Source: Moheibacter lacus (GTDB lineage: Bacteria > Bacteroidota > Bacteroidia > Flavobacteriales > Weeksellaceae). From it: a DNA stretch of 64,000 nucleotides. Of this stretch, positions 1 to 9,031 are shown piece after piece. The notes beneath the pieces were generated by a model that saw only the letters and a program-made list of their open reading frames with translations, was not told the origin of the DNA and ran no database searches. A program made the translations under genes and the position numbers. The stretch covers positions 580,595-644,594 of the forward strand of contig NZ_JACDZE010000001.1 of NCBI RefSeq assembly GCF_014042165.1, in the 5' to 3' direction. Every line of letters starts with the position of its first letter. The stretch's first letter is position 1.

Positions 1-34
1 AAAACTGAATAATTTAGAATTAAATCAAGCTTCC

Positions 35-1447
35 TTATTCATGCTCTATGATTTGAATTCTAAATGATTTTTCCGGTAAAATGATGGAGTGTTTTTTAAC
101 ATAAATTTTCAATACTTCATAATCTGGCAATGATTTTTGATGTTGCGCAGGAATTAAAACCGATTCAAATTGCTTTAATTTTTGGAAATTGTATTCATTC
201 AAAGCCAATGTATAAATTTCATTCTCGTCAATGTTTTGAAACACAAGTTTCCTATTCATTTTATCCCAAGTATAAGCAAAACCGGAAACTTGAATCAGTT
301 TTGGTTTTTCTAAAAATATTTGACTTTCTATGAATTGGATCAAATCTCTTCCTTTTATACGCACAACCACTATTTTATTCCCAAAAGGTAGAAGTGTTCT
401 GATTTTACCCAATGTAAATTCTCCTTTTTCTACACTTTTTCTGATTCCGCTCCCATCGATTATGGCAAAATCGGATTGGTAAAATTCCCTCATGGCATCC
501 GTTACCAAATTCCCAGCGAGTGATTCAGATTTTAAACTTTCAAATGCATCTAAATCCACTTCAAGTATCCCGATTTTATCATTCATCAATTCATCTATTT
601 TTAACTTTTCCCTTGCCTCCCATTCCTCAAATATTTCATTTTTAGGATGTTTCTGATCCAGTGAAATGATTTCAATCTTAGGATTTTCATTTTTCGACAA
701 TTGAATTTTTGCGGCAGTGCTCATATTTCCTGCGGTCGCAACAATCGGCGTGTTGTTTATATAATTGATCTGCGAATGGTATTCGTCAACTTCTTCTGTC
801 AATATAATGTTGATTTCCGGAAATTTTTGAATGAGTTTTTTGTTCTTTTCCAAATCTATTTGTGATAAGACGATGATTTGATCATATTCATTTTTTGAAA
901 CGGAATTTAGAATTTCTCCCACCGCAAGATCGATATTTTGTTGGATCAAACGCAAGTCTTTTTGTGTAGTTGAGATTTGGTCTGTAAGCGCTATCCATAG
1001 GAGTTTCAGCCCAGCTTTTTGGGTCAACAAATATTTCGGAAGATGAAGAATTGTGTTTTGATTTTGATCGATTAAATTGGAAGAGAAAAATTTCCCATTT
1101 GATCTTCCTACCAATTGACTTAAATGGTCATATCCATAATCAAATTCATGTTGTCCGAAATTGAAAATATCTACAGGAATTTGATTAAAGGCATCCACCA
1201 TCGTTTCCCCTTTGAAAATTCCGCCATATAAAACACCACCTACAAAATCACCTCCATGGATGGTGTAAGTTTCAGGTTCATCGACTTTAGATTCATCTAC
1301 CAAATACTTCAATCTGGCAATTCCACCACGACCTCCTTCTACATCATTTAGTTCATACAATTGATGCGCATCTGTAAAATAAATCAATTGAATTTGAGCA
1401 GTTGTAATAGCACTCAAAAACAAAAAAAACAAACTTAAAATTTTCAT
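35..1447 (-). CDS. UshA/5'-nucleotidase-family exported protein with degenerate phosphatase site
   Basis: 470 aa. Residues 1-18 form a signal peptide, so it is exported. The N-terminal half is a calcineurin-like metallophosphatase domain (TDAH near residue 26, then HGGD), and the C-terminal half is a 5'-nucleotidase C domain (AGNLVTDAMRE, GSGIRK, LPFGNKIVVVRIKG). The family hydrolyses extracellular nucleotides. Here the GNHEFD motif reads GQHEFD, the expected HxG reads SQID, and the GGHSH metal-ligand loop reads LTEEVDEYH, so several metal ligands are missing. It may be inactive or specialised. I chose the ATG at 1447 because it begins the signal peptide directly; a TTG at 1465 is the alternative. 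Confidence 0.8.
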   Translation of the reverse strand: MKILSLFFLFLSAITTAQIQLIYFTDAHQLYELNDVEGGRGGIARLKYLVDESKVDEPETYTIHGGDFVGGVLYGGIFKGETMVDAFNQIPVDIFNFGQHEFDYGYDHLSQLVGRSNGKFFSSNLIDQNQNTILHLPKYLLTQKAGLKLLWIALTDQISTTQKDLRLIQQNIDLAVGEILNSVSKNEYDQIIVLSQIDLEKNKKLIQKFPEINIILTEEVDEYHSQINYINNTPIVATAGNMSTAAKIQLSKNENPKIEIISLDQKHPKNEIFEEWEAREKLKIDELMNDKIGILEVDLDAFESLKSESLAGNLVTDAMREFYQSDFAIIDGSGIRKSVEKGEFTLGKIRTLLPFGNKIVVVRIKGRDLIQFIESQIFLEKPKLIQVSGFAYTWDKMNRKLVFQNIDENEIYTLALNEYNFQKLKQFESVLIPAQHQKSLPDYEVLKIYVKKHSIILPEKSFRIQIIEHE

Positions 1448-1515
1448 TGCACCAAAGGTAAGCAAGCCGAATTATCAGTTTGCCATTTTTTTGAAGTTAA
1501 ATCTTTCTTTTTTTT

Positions 1516-1550
1516 AAAAGAAAAATTCCCTCAAGATTTCGAGGGAATTT
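1516..1550 (-). terminator. Rho-independent terminator after the FG-GAP gene
   Basis: A 10-bp perfect stem (AAATTCCCTC / GAGGGAATTT, 1523-1532 with 1541-1550) is followed on the minus strand by a T-rich run. It sits just past the stop of the 1563-3305 gene and before the next minus-strand gene. Confidence 0.75.
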
Positions 1551-1562
1551 CGAATTGATCGT

Positions 1563-3305
1563 TTATTTTTTTATCCATTTTTGCGACCGGAGATTTCCAT
1601 CTGCATTTAAATAGAGGATATAAGTTCCGGGCGGTAAATGAATGAGATTTAGATTTTGGATTTTGGACGAATGGGAAAATTCGTTTTGAAATACCGTTTT
1701 ACCGGAAAGATTAAAGATTTTGAGTTCCAATTTTTTCACTGATTTCTGAAATTCAATATTTAGATTTCCGTTAGAAGGATTGGGATAAACTGCAAAAGAA
1801 TTGGCGTCAAAATCAATAGTTCCCATGGTTTCTTCATGCAATAATCCATCGCGGGTATTGCTTCCTTTGTATCCGTTTCGGAGAATTTTTGATTCGTCAA
1901 ATGGCACATTTAAATTATAGGAATTCACATACATAGAATCCACTTCAGCTCCAAAATTCAAGGTATAAGAATTGGCCGTCAGGTCCATCAAACCATCATC
2001 ATCCACATCACCCAGTACGGCTCCGTTTAGAAACGTAAAACCCTTTGGTCGTAAAGGAAAACCGTCAATTTCACCTGAACCATCAACCGAAAAAGCATGA
2101 ATATATCCGTTTCCTTCAGCATCGGTAATGTTACTTCCAAATATCAGTTCATAAACACCGTCATCGTTGACATCGGCAATGTTGATCATCCCTTCATTTC
2201 CACCAATTTTCTCTATTGGGAAATTCTCCAAATCTGATCCTTCAGGTGAAATTCCATAAATCGTAGGCAAAGGCGTTCCTTCAGAAAAATTAGGATTTCC
2301 TCCATAGACTTCGTAAACATCATCATTATCGATATCGGCAACTGTAACCGGAGCATAAGTCCAACCTGAAAGCGAATAAGGCCATCCTGTCAAATAACTT
2401 CCATCTGATTTCATCGCATAAAAAGCTGCGGAATCACCATGGTTGGCACCGACAATTTCCAAATTTTCATCTCCATCCAAATCGACCAAAATTGGGGATT
2501 GATACGAATAACTTACCGTAGGACTATGAACAGGAAATCCTGAAAAAACAGAACCATCTTGCTTAAAAACAAACATTCCAGTTGAAGAACCTGCAATGAC
2601 GATGTCTTTCATACCATCATTGTCAACATCGCCAATTGAAGGTGTGAAAGCTGGTGTAGCACCAAGGTCAACCGGCCAATTATCATTAAACGAAGTTCCA
2701 TCCAATTTTAAAACATGGACAAAACCAACCGAGCCACTCACCCTTTCTCCTGTCACTATTTCCATGATTTCATCTCCATCCAAATCTGCAACTGCAGGCG
2801 CATTGATCATCCAATGTCCGTCAAAACTAAGCGGCCAACCCGGTAAATCTTCACCTGTATGATCCAAAACATAAATCCCTCCGACAGTCGTTGGATATCC
2901 GCAATTGATCACAACCTCCAAATCTCCATCCGAATCTAAATCCGCCACAGTAGGAGGAAGTAAAATGGCGCCCGACAATTCTTTTTCAAATAAAATCGTC
3001 CCATCTCCTTTTAAAGCATAAAAAGTTTGGTTGATGCCGATCAGAATTTCATCTACTCCATCCATATCCAAATCTGCCAATGCAACACCTCGGGTGTTTT
3101 TAGTAATAGGAAATGCAGGCATTCCAAAATTCATAAATGGCTCAGGATCTACTTCAGAAGGCGAAATTTGGTAATGAGAATCTACATAAAATTCCTGAAC
3201 GCTTAGCGTTCCATCTTCATGGAGACTGGCCTGTTTCAATAGATTTTGGGAAAAAACCATACTTGAAACCAAAAAGCCAAATCCGATAAAATAAATTTTC
3301 TTCAT
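1563..3305 (-). CDS. Secreted FG-GAP/VCBS beta-propeller protein with T9SS sorting domain
   Basis: 580 aa with an N-terminal signal peptide (residues 1-19). The body holds about eight calcium-loop repeats of the DxDxDG type (such as DLDMDGVDE, DLDSDGDLE, DVDNDGMKD, DVDDDGLMD), as in integrin-like beta-propellers. The last 80 residues (VYPNPSNGNLNIEF, then LPPGTYILYL and a final KK) form a type A C-terminal domain read by the type IX secretion system. It is therefore expected to cross the outer membrane and be released or anchored at the surface. The ligand or substrate is unknown; no catalytic domain is visible. It is followed by its own terminator, so it is probably monocistronic. Confidence 0.88.
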   Translation of the reverse strand: MKKIYFIGFGFLVSSMVFSQNLLKQASLHEDGTLSVQEFYVDSHYQISPSEVDPEPFMNFGMPAFPITKNTRGVALADLDMDGVDEILIGINQTFYALKGDGTILFEKELSGAILLPPTVADLDSDGDLEVVINCGYPTTVGGIYVLDHTGEDLPGWPLSFDGHWMINAPAVADLDGDEIMEIVTGERVSGSVGFVHVLKLDGTSFNDNWPVDLGATPAFTPSIGDVDNDGMKDIVIAGSSTGMFVFKQDGSVFSGFPVHSPTVSYSYQSPILVDLDGDENLEIVGANHGDSAAFYAMKSDGSYLTGWPYSLSGWTYAPVTVADIDNDDVYEVYGGNPNFSEGTPLPTIYGISPEGSDLENFPIEKIGGNEGMINIADVNDDGVYELIFGSNITDAEGNGYIHAFSVDGSGEIDGFPLRPKGFTFLNGAVLGDVDDDGLMDLTANSYTLNFGAEVDSMYVNSYNLNVPFDESKILRNGYKGSNTRDGLLHEETMGTIDFDANSFAVYPNPSNGNLNIEFQKSVKKLELKIFNLSGKTVFQNEFSHSSKIQNLNLIHLPPGTYILYLNADGNLRSQKWIKK

Positions 3306-3407
3306 GTGTAATAATTTAATTTCCTTAAAGTTAGGTTTTTATTTTTTTATGGAATTTTTAGTGAAAAATTTTAGGGAATTCATGACAAATCTGATTGAAT
3401 CTGAGGA

Positions 3408-3433
3408 TTGTATCAAAAATAAACTTACATTTG
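3408..3433 (+). promoter_or_regulatory. Probable promoter of rpsP-rimM
   Basis: A -7 box TACATTTG (3426-3433) of the Bacteroidetes TAnnTTTG type lies about 50 bp before the rpsP ATG. A TTG at 3408-3410 could be the -33 element, although the 15-bp spacer is short. Confidence 0.5.
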
Positions 3434-3484
3434 CACCCTCAAAATGGATTTAACCGGGACAGAGTTCCCAAAATACATATCAAA

Positions 3485-4048
3485 ATGGCAACAAAAATTA
3501 GATTGCAAAGACACGGAAGAAAAGGAAAAGCATTCTTCCACATCGTTATCGCCGATTCAAGATCACCACGTGATGGTCGATTCATCGAGAAAATCGGAAC
3601 GTACAATCCAGTTACCAATCCTGCAACGATCGATTTAGATTTGGATCGCGCTGTACATTGGTTACAAGTAGGTGCTGAACCTACCAACACTGCAAAAAAC
3701 ATCCTTTCTTACAAAGGTGCTTTGATGAAAAAACACTTACTAGGTGGAGTAGCAAAAGGTGCTTTTAATGAAGAAGAAGCTGAAAAAAGATTTGAAGCTT
3801 GGTTGGAAGAAAGAGCAAATGCAGTTCAAGCCAAAAAAGACGGTTTAGCAAAAGCAAAAGAAGATGCAAAAGCGGCTGCTCTTGAAGCGGAAAAGAAAAA
3901 ATCTGATGCAAGAATCGCAGTGGAAGAAGAAGCGCCAGCTGAAGAAGTTGAAGCAACTGAAGAAACTGCTGAAGTTGTAGCAGAAGAAACATCTGAAGAA
4001 GCTCCTGCAACTGAGGAAGCTGCTGAAGAACCAAAAACAGAAGAATAA
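3485..4048 (+). CDS. rpsP: 30S ribosomal protein S16
   Basis: 187 aa. The first ~85 residues are canonical S16 ([43 protein letters not shown]), a protein that helps assemble the 5' domain of the 30S subunit. Bacterial S16 is often about 80-90 aa; here a further ~100 residues follow, first a helical Lys/Ala/Glu stretch and then an acidic Glu/Ala-rich tail ([16 protein letters not shown]). Extended S16 tails are common in Bacteroidetes. I chose the ATG at 3485 because it gives the conserved MATK start; the open frame runs further upstream with no family similarity. rimM follows 15 bp downstream, the classical pairing. Confidence 0.95.
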   Translation: MATKIRLQRHGRKGKAFFHIVIADSRSPRDGRFIEKIGTYNPVTNPATIDLDLDRAVHWLQVGAEPTNTAKNILSYKGALMKKHLLGGVAKGAFNEEEAEKRFEAWLEERANAVQAKKDGLAKAKEDAKAAALEAEKKKSDARIAVEEEAPAEEVEATEETAEVVAEETSEEAPATEEAAEEPKTEE

Positions 4049-4063
4049 TTCTTTCGCTTTCAG

Positions 4064-4582
4064 ATGCAAAAAGAAGATTGTTATTACCTCGGTAAAATCA
4101 CAAAACTTCATGGATTCAAAGGAAATCTGATTTTGCATTTGGATACAGATGAACCGGAATTATATGAAAATATGGAATCAGTATTCGTTGAAACAAACGG
4201 AATGCTGGTTCCATTCTTTTTTGAATTCATCCAACCGCATTCTCGCGGAAAAATGTTGGTGAAATTTGAAGATGTTTCACCCGAAGAAGCGGAAAAACTC
4301 ATCAACAAAGAACTTTATTTACCGCTTGAAACCCTTCCTGAATTGGATGGAAATGATTTTTATTACCACGAAATCATCGGATTCACACTTTATGACCAGT
4401 CCAATACGGAAATTGGTCTGATCAAAAATGTAAACGACAATTCTGCTCAGGCTTTATTTGAAATCGATCTCAACGGAAAAGAAATCCTGATTCCCATCGT
4501 AGAAGATTGGATTTTGGAAGTAGATCGCGAAAACAAAGCTATTCTGGTAGAAATTCCGGAAGGTTTGATCGATTTGAATTAG
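4064..4582 (+). CDS. rimM: Ribosome maturation factor RimM
   Basis: 172 aa, the usual length. The N-terminal RimM beta-barrel (LGKITKLHGFKGNL, residues 9-22) is followed by a PRC-barrel domain (DFYYHEIIGFTLYD, from about residue 100, and LIPIVEDWILEVD). RimM binds S19 and helps mature the head of the 30S subunit and process 16S rRNA. It is cotranscribed with rpsP. Its stop codon overlaps the stop of the convergent GLPGLI gene by 4 bp. Confidence 0.95.
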   Translation: MQKEDCYYLGKITKLHGFKGNLILHLDTDEPELYENMESVFVETNGMLVPFFFEFIQPHSRGKMLVKFEDVSPEEAEKLINKELYLPLETLPELDGNDFYYHEIIGFTLYDQSNTEIGLIKNVNDNSAQALFEIDLNGKEILIPIVEDWILEVDRENKAILVEIPEGLIDLN

Positions 4583-5310
4583 TCTTTATCCACGCCTTCG
4601 CTGTACATTTCCATCATTTTTTCATTTTGTTTGTTGATGATTTCTTCTAATTCCTCTGAAGTAACTTTTTTTCCTTTTGTAGGCTTTTGAATAACAGTAA
4701 AATTATTCAAAACCTCAACTTTCGAAGCTTTATAAGTAAATCCTTCACTTCCGCCATCTTCATATTTAAATCCTGATTCCAATTCCAAAATGATTCCCGG
4801 AAGTCCCCAATATTTATCGGGTCCGGTTTTTACATTCAACTTCGGCGCGTACCAAGCGGTGATTTGGGTTTTATGTTTGTCATCAAGTACGGCAGTAGCC
4901 TTTCTCACTTCAAAACCGAGGATATTTTTGGACGCTTTGCTTATGTTCCATTTAAAATCTTTCAATTGATCTTCAATCAAATAGTCTTTTCCATAAATCG
5001 AAGTTTCTTCTAACACTAAATTTTCAGCCGTATTTTTATAAATTTTCCCTCTGCTGCCCATCTGAATAGTCGCACCAAAACCTTCTTTTGGCTGGTCATT
5101 TCTGATTTTATCCAAATATTGATAAGAAGATTCACTTCCGTTGATAAATAATTCATAATAGGCATTCAACATCGTGATCGGCATGGTTTCCTTTTTATTT
5201 TGAGCAGGGTTATAATAAGGAATCATTTCATATTCCACTTTCAATTGTTCCTGCGCAAAAATTTGAGTTCCCATAAAAATAATCCAAAGAAAAAGTGAAA
5301 GTCGTTTCAT
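4579..5310 (-). CDS. GLPGLI family exported protein
   Basis: 243 aa with a signal peptide (residues 1-19). The family signature GLPGLI reads GLPGII here (residues ~169-174, in KYWGLPGIILELESG), preceded by the typical ITAWYAPKLNVKTGP segment. GLPGLI proteins occur in Bacteroidetes, often as paralogs near TonB-dependent transporters, and have no known biochemical function. The C-terminal ~45 residues are charged and probably helical. It overlaps the convergent rimM by 4 bp. Confidence 0.85.
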   Translation of the reverse strand: MKRLSLFLWIIFMGTQIFAQEQLKVEYEMIPYYNPAQNKKETMPITMLNAYYELFINGSESSYQYLDKIRNDQPKEGFGATIQMGSRGKIYKNTAENLVLEETSIYGKDYLIEDQLKDFKWNISKASKNILGFEVRKATAVLDDKHKTQITAWYAPKLNVKTGPDKYWGLPGIILELESGFKYEDGGSEGFTYKASKVEVLNNFTVIQKPTKGKKVTSEELEEIINKQNEKMMEMYSEGVDKD

Positions 5311-5397
5311 AAAATTGTTTTTTGTTAAATCTGAATTGGATTGAATTATTGTTAAACCTTGCGTTTATTCAAAGATAAAAGAATAAAGGAATTTTCC

Positions 5398-5430
5398 TTT
5401 GTAGGTTTGTCTCGAAATGAATTAAATTTG
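5398..5430 (+). promoter_or_regulatory. Probable glnS promoter
   Basis: TTTG (5398-5401), a 21-bp spacer and TAAATTTG (5423-5430) match the Bacteroidetes -33/-7 pattern, 19 bp before the glnS ATG. Confidence 0.6.
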
Positions 5431-5449
5431 CATCTTATTTCAAATTCAG

Positions 5450-7135
5450 ATGGAAGAAGAAAAAAAATCACTCAATTTTTTAGAGCAAATTATAGAAGAG
5501 GATTTGGCCAACGGCTATACAAAAGAAAATTTACGTTTTCGTTTTCCGCCAGAACCAAACGGTTATCTGCACATCGGTCATGCCAAAGCGATTTGTATCA
5601 ACTTTGGTTTGGGTGAAAAATATAATTCGCCTGTCAACTTGCGCTTTGACGATACCAATCCTGCCAAAGAAGAACAGGAGTTTGTGGATTCCATTCGAGA
5701 AGATGTAAAATGGTTGGGATTCAATTGGGCGGAAGAGCGATTTGCTTCTGATTATTTTCAACAATTGTATGATTGGGCGGTTCAAATGATCAAGGACGGA
5801 AAAGCTTATGTGGAAGACCAAACTTCCGAACAAATCAATGAACAACGAAAAACGCCATTTGAACCTGGAATTGAAAGCCCAAACCGTAATCGTCCAGTTG
5901 AAGAGAGTTTGGCGCTTTTTGAAAAAATGAAAAACGGCGAATTTCCGGAAGGAAGTCATGTGCTTCGTGCAATTGGCGACATGAACTCGCCCAATATGAA
6001 TATGCGCGATCCTGTGATGTACCGAGTTTTACACAAAGAACACCATAGAACGGGTGACAAATGGAAAATCTATCCGATGTACGATTGGGCGCATGGCGAA
6101 TCGGATTATATCGAAGGAATTTCACATTCGCTTTGTTCATTGGAATTTGAAAACCATCGTCCACTTTACGAATGGTATTTGAACCAAGTCGAAATACCTG
6201 AACATCCGTTAAAACCGAAACAAAGAGAATTTGCACGTGGAAATGTGAGTTATATGATTACTTCCAAACGGAAATTGAAATTATTGGTTGATGAAAACAT
6301 TGTGACCGGCTGGGACGATCCGCGAATGCCGACGATTTCCGGACACAGAAGACGCGGTTATACACCAGAATCCATTCGTGTATTTTGGGACAAAGCCGGC
6401 GTAGCGAAACGGGATAATTTGATTGATATATCCTTGTTGGAATTTGCAATTCGTGACCATTTGAATAAAATCGCACCGCGGGTAATGGCGGTTATCGATC
6501 CGGTAAAATTGGTGATTGAGAATTTTCCGGAAGGAAAAACAGAAATGCTTCCCATCGAAAACAATCCGGAGGATGAAAATGCGGGTGAAAGAGAAATTCC
6601 ATTTACCAGAGAATTGTACATCGAACGGGATGATTTTATGGAAGAGGCACCGAAAAAATTCTTCCGACTTTCCATCGGCAATGAAGTTCGGCTGAAAGGA
6701 GCTTATATCATCAAAGCGACCCGCGTAGAAAAAGATGCGGAAGGAAATATCACGACGATTTTTGCTGAATATGATCCAGACACCAAATCAGGTTCGGACT
6801 CAGAAGCTGCTAAAAGAAAAGTAAAAGGAACACTTCACTGGGTTTCGGCGACGGAAAATCTACCGATTGAAGTTCGTTTGTACGACCGATTATTTACGGT
6901 TGAATCTCCGGATGAAGCGGGTGATGGTGATTTCTTACAATTTGTAAATTCCGATTCGATGAAAATCGTACATGGTTTTGCGGAACCTTCCTTAAAAAAT
7001 GCGAAAGTAGAAGATAAATTCCAGTTTCAGCGCATCGGCTATTTTACGTTGGATAAGGATTCGACGGCGGATAATTATGTTTTCAATCGAACGGTTGGCT
7101 TGAGAGATACTTGGGCGAAGGAACAGAAGAAATAG
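5450..7135 (+). CDS. glnS: Glutaminyl-tRNA synthetase
   Basis: 561 aa, class Ic aminoacyl-tRNA synthetase that charges tRNA-Gln directly. The ATP-site HIGH motif is in PPEPNGYLHIGHAKA (residues ~33-47); the second signature reads ITSKRKL (~residue 270), the GlnRS form of KMSKS. The C-terminal two-barrel anticodon-binding region runs from about residue 345 to the end (RLSIGNEVRLKGAYIIK, DFLQFVNSDSMKIVHGFAEP). Length matches the family. It has its own promoter and is monocistronic. Confidence 0.96.
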   Translation: MEEEKKSLNFLEQIIEEDLANGYTKENLRFRFPPEPNGYLHIGHAKAICINFGLGEKYNSPVNLRFDDTNPAKEEQEFVDSIREDVKWLGFNWAEERFASDYFQQLYDWAVQMIKDGKAYVEDQTSEQINEQRKTPFEPGIESPNRNRPVEESLALFEKMKNGEFPEGSHVLRAIGDMNSPNMNMRDPVMYRVLHKEHHRTGDKWKIYPMYDWAHGESDYIEGISHSLCSLEFENHRPLYEWYLNQVEIPEHPLKPKQREFARGNVSYMITSKRKLKLLVDENIVTGWDDPRMPTISGHRRRGYTPESIRVFWDKAGVAKRDNLIDISLLEFAIRDHLNKIAPRVMAVIDPVKLVIENFPEGKTEMLPIENNPEDENAGEREIPFTRELYIERDDFMEEAPKKFFRLSIGNEVRLKGAYIIKATRVEKDAEGNITTIFAEYDPDTKSGSDSEAAKRKVKGTLHWVSATENLPIEVRLYDRLFTVESPDEAGDGDFLQFVNSDSMKIVHGFAEPSLKNAKVEDKFQFQRIGYFTLDKDSTADNYVFNRTVGLRDTWAKEQKK

Positions 7136-7140
7136 TTTTA

Positions 7141-7240
7141 CCCGCGCCCGGGATATGGAGTGGCAGCGAGGAACGAGCTGGTCCGCCGCGGCGGACCGAA
7201 GCAAAGCGGAGCCCGGAGAAGCCCGAAAAGGCGCCCAAAA
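7141..7240. repeat. GC-rich intergenic element with palindrome
   Basis: About 100 bp of GC-rich DNA in an AT-rich neighbourhood, between glnS and the convergent lipoprotein gene. It contains a perfect 18-bp palindrome GGTCCGCCGCGGCGGACC (7180-7197), followed by GCGGAGCCCGG and GGCGCCC runs. A shorter, similar stretch (GAGAGCCCGACCCGCAGC) lies at 42612-42629. It codes for nothing recognisable and looks like a dispersed non-coding element. Confidence 0.6.
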
Positions 7241-7253
7241 AAAATAATCAATC

Positions 7254-7289
7254 ATAAAAAAATCCCGAATTCTTACGAGTTCGGGATTT
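7254..7289 (-). terminator. Terminator of the 7308-8270 lipoprotein gene
   Basis: Stem AAATCCCGAA / TTCGGGATTT (7260-7269 with 7280-7289), followed on the minus strand by seven or more T. It could also stop glnS transcripts from the other side. Confidence 0.8.
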
Positions 7290-7307
7290 GTATTTTAAGA
7301 ATTCAAT

Positions 7308-8270
7308 TTAATTCAAACCAGCCAAAAGTGTTTGCAAATCTTGAATGGTCGCCGGTGCCACCACCAAATCAAATGAATCGTCTCCGGCGATGGTCACATC
7401 TTGTGAACCGATTTGTAAAGATCCTTCAACCAATGAAATCGCAATGATTTTACCCTGAGCACCTGTCGGAATGCTTCCGGTATACGTGGTCAAAGCATCG
7501 CCCATCACTGTGGTCAAAGCGGCAACCGTAGAGAAATCGTTTAACGCAAAGAAAACTTGGGTATTGGCAAAATCGGGTGCATTTGGAACGCGTACTGAAA
7601 ACTGGGTCACATCGCCGCTCAAAAGGTCATAAAACGCATCACAATTGCTCCATCCGCCCACTATATTCCAAATCGTAAATTCGCCATTGGTTCCAGCCGT
7701 TTCATCCCAACTCAAATCTGAATTCCCGGTTCCCCATGAAATTACAGGACCTGAAGGTGCATTTACCGTTGTTCCTGTGAAATATTGCATCGAATTTTCA
7801 TATCCTGTCGCATCGGTTTGATATGGTAAAATCGCTTGAACGCCGTTCATGGTCAATTCTGCTCCGGTTGCATCTGTCACTTCTAACCAAAACATACCGC
7901 CGGAAACGAGTGGATCTTCACCTGCAAACGTATGGATGTTGTGTTTGATCATATCGCCTCTAGTAAAGATTTCAATCAGTTTGATGGTAAAAGGTGCAGT
8001 TGGCGCTCCTCCTCCATTTAATGTACAAGAATTGGCAGGAAAAACCAATCGGATGTCTTGTCCTTCAAGGATATTTTCAATCGTTGGGTCTGTAAGCGTT
8101 AAGACAATAGTGTCAGCAAGCGTCATCGTATCATGTACTTCCTGGAGATTTGTAAAATCACTTTCCGTAGGGAAACCTTGAAAAATTTCTTCATCATTTG
8201 TACACTGATAAAAACTAACCACTGAGAGTATCGTAACTATCATCAGGGTTATCGGGTTCAATTTTTTCAT
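7308..8270 (-). CDS. Putative lipoprotein, unknown function
   Basis: 320 aa. The N-terminus MKKLNPITLMIVTILSVVSF followed by YQC suggests a lipoprotein signal with Cys at residue 23. The rest is beta-rich with many Thr, Asp and Gly, compatible with an exposed surface domain. I do not recognise a catalytic motif. The C-terminal 60 residues (GAQGKIIAISLVEGSLQIGSQDVTIAGD) are followed by a short helix. It stands alone between terminators and tag. Confidence 0.7.
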   Translation of the reverse strand: MKKLNPITLMIVTILSVVSFYQCTNDEEIFQGFPTESDFTNLQEVHDTMTLADTIVLTLTDPTIENILEGQDIRLVFPANSCTLNGGGAPTAPFTIKLIEIFTRGDMIKHNIHTFAGEDPLVSGGMFWLEVTDATGAELTMNGVQAILPYQTDATGYENSMQYFTGTTVNAPSGPVISWGTGNSDLSWDETAGTNGEFTIWNIVGGWSNCDAFYDLLSGDVTQFSVRVPNAPDFANTQVFFALNDFSTVAALTTVMGDALTTYTGSIPTGAQGKIIAISLVEGSLQIGSQDVTIAGDDSFDLVVAPATIQDLQTLLAGLN

Positions 8271-8312
8271 TTATCTAATTTTTATTCTTACTTAATTATG
8301 ACGAAAATTCAC

Positions 8313-8894
8313 TCAAAAGGTTGCGTCTTCCTTTACTTCAATGTGCCTGAAACAGTCAGTGGTATGGTCATTTATCAAACCTGTTGCTTGAAGATGTGCA
8401 TAAACCACCGTACTTCCCACAAATTTAAATCCTCTTTTTTTCAAATCTTTGCTCAATCGGTCAGAAATCTCGTTGGTTGCCGGAACTTCTTTTATCGACT
8501 TTCTTTTTTCGTTGACCGATTTTCCGTTTACAAATCCCCAAATATAATCCGTAAAACTCCCAAATTCTTTCTGAATTTCCATAAAAGCTTGTGCATTTGT
8601 TACAGTTGCACGGACTTTCAATTGATTTCGGATGATGCCTTCGTTTTCTAATAACGATTGAATCTTCTCTTCATTGTATAGCGCGATTTTTTTATAGTCG
8701 AAATTGTCAAATGCTTTTCTGAAATTTTCTCTTTTTCTAAGAACCGTAATCCAACTCAATCCGGCTTGAAAGGTTTCTAAAATCAAGAATTCAAATTGTC
8801 GCGCATCATCTCTGACAGGCACGCCCCATTCTTCGTCATGGTATTTGACATAGATATCTTCTTTTCCTACCCAAGCGCATCTTGTTTTTTCCAT
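8313..8894 (-). CDS. tag: DNA-3-methyladenine glycosylase I
   Basis: 193 aa, normal length. The signature residues of Tag are present: CAWVGKEDIYVKYHDEEWGVP near the N-terminus (Cys6 and His19, zinc-snap residues), FQAGLSWITVLRKRENFRKAF, and a C-terminal DCFRH that supplies further zinc ligands. It removes 3-methyladenine from alkylated DNA. It ends close to the preceding lipoprotein gene start and probably has its own promoter. Confidence 0.95.
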   Translation of the reverse strand: MEKTRCAWVGKEDIYVKYHDEEWGVPVRDDARQFEFLILETFQAGLSWITVLRKRENFRKAFDNFDYKKIALYNEEKIQSLLENEGIIRNQLKVRATVTNAQAFMEIQKEFGSFTDYIWGFVNGKSVNEKRKSIKEVPATNEISDRLSKDLKKRGFKFVGSTVVYAHLQATGLINDHTTDCFRHIEVKEDATF

Positions 8895-8930
8895 TTTAAT
8901 AGTTGAATGTTGAAAGGTAAGTTTTTTCCA

Positions 8931-8958
8931 TAAAAAACCGCATTGGAAAAATGCGGTT
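8931..8958 (-). terminator. Terminator after ndk
   Basis: Stem AACCGCATT / AATGCGGTT (8936-8944 with 8950-8958), then a T run on the minus strand, about 70 bp past the ndk stop. Confidence 0.75.
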
Positions 8959-9031
8959 ATAAAAGATTTTATTTCATAGCAATCAATTCACGCTAGGAAA
9001 CGCTAATATCGTTTCGCTTGAATTCACTGAA

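Noticed and set aside
3765-4138. Minus-strand leucine- and phenylalanine-rich frames opposite rpsP
   Set aside because: They mirror the Glu/Ala/Lys-rich rpsP tail and the start of rimM; composition alone explains the open frames.
7160-7447. Plus-strand frame over the GC-rich element
   Set aside because: It runs through a palindrome, a terminator and the end of the convergent lipoprotein gene, with no protein-like composition.
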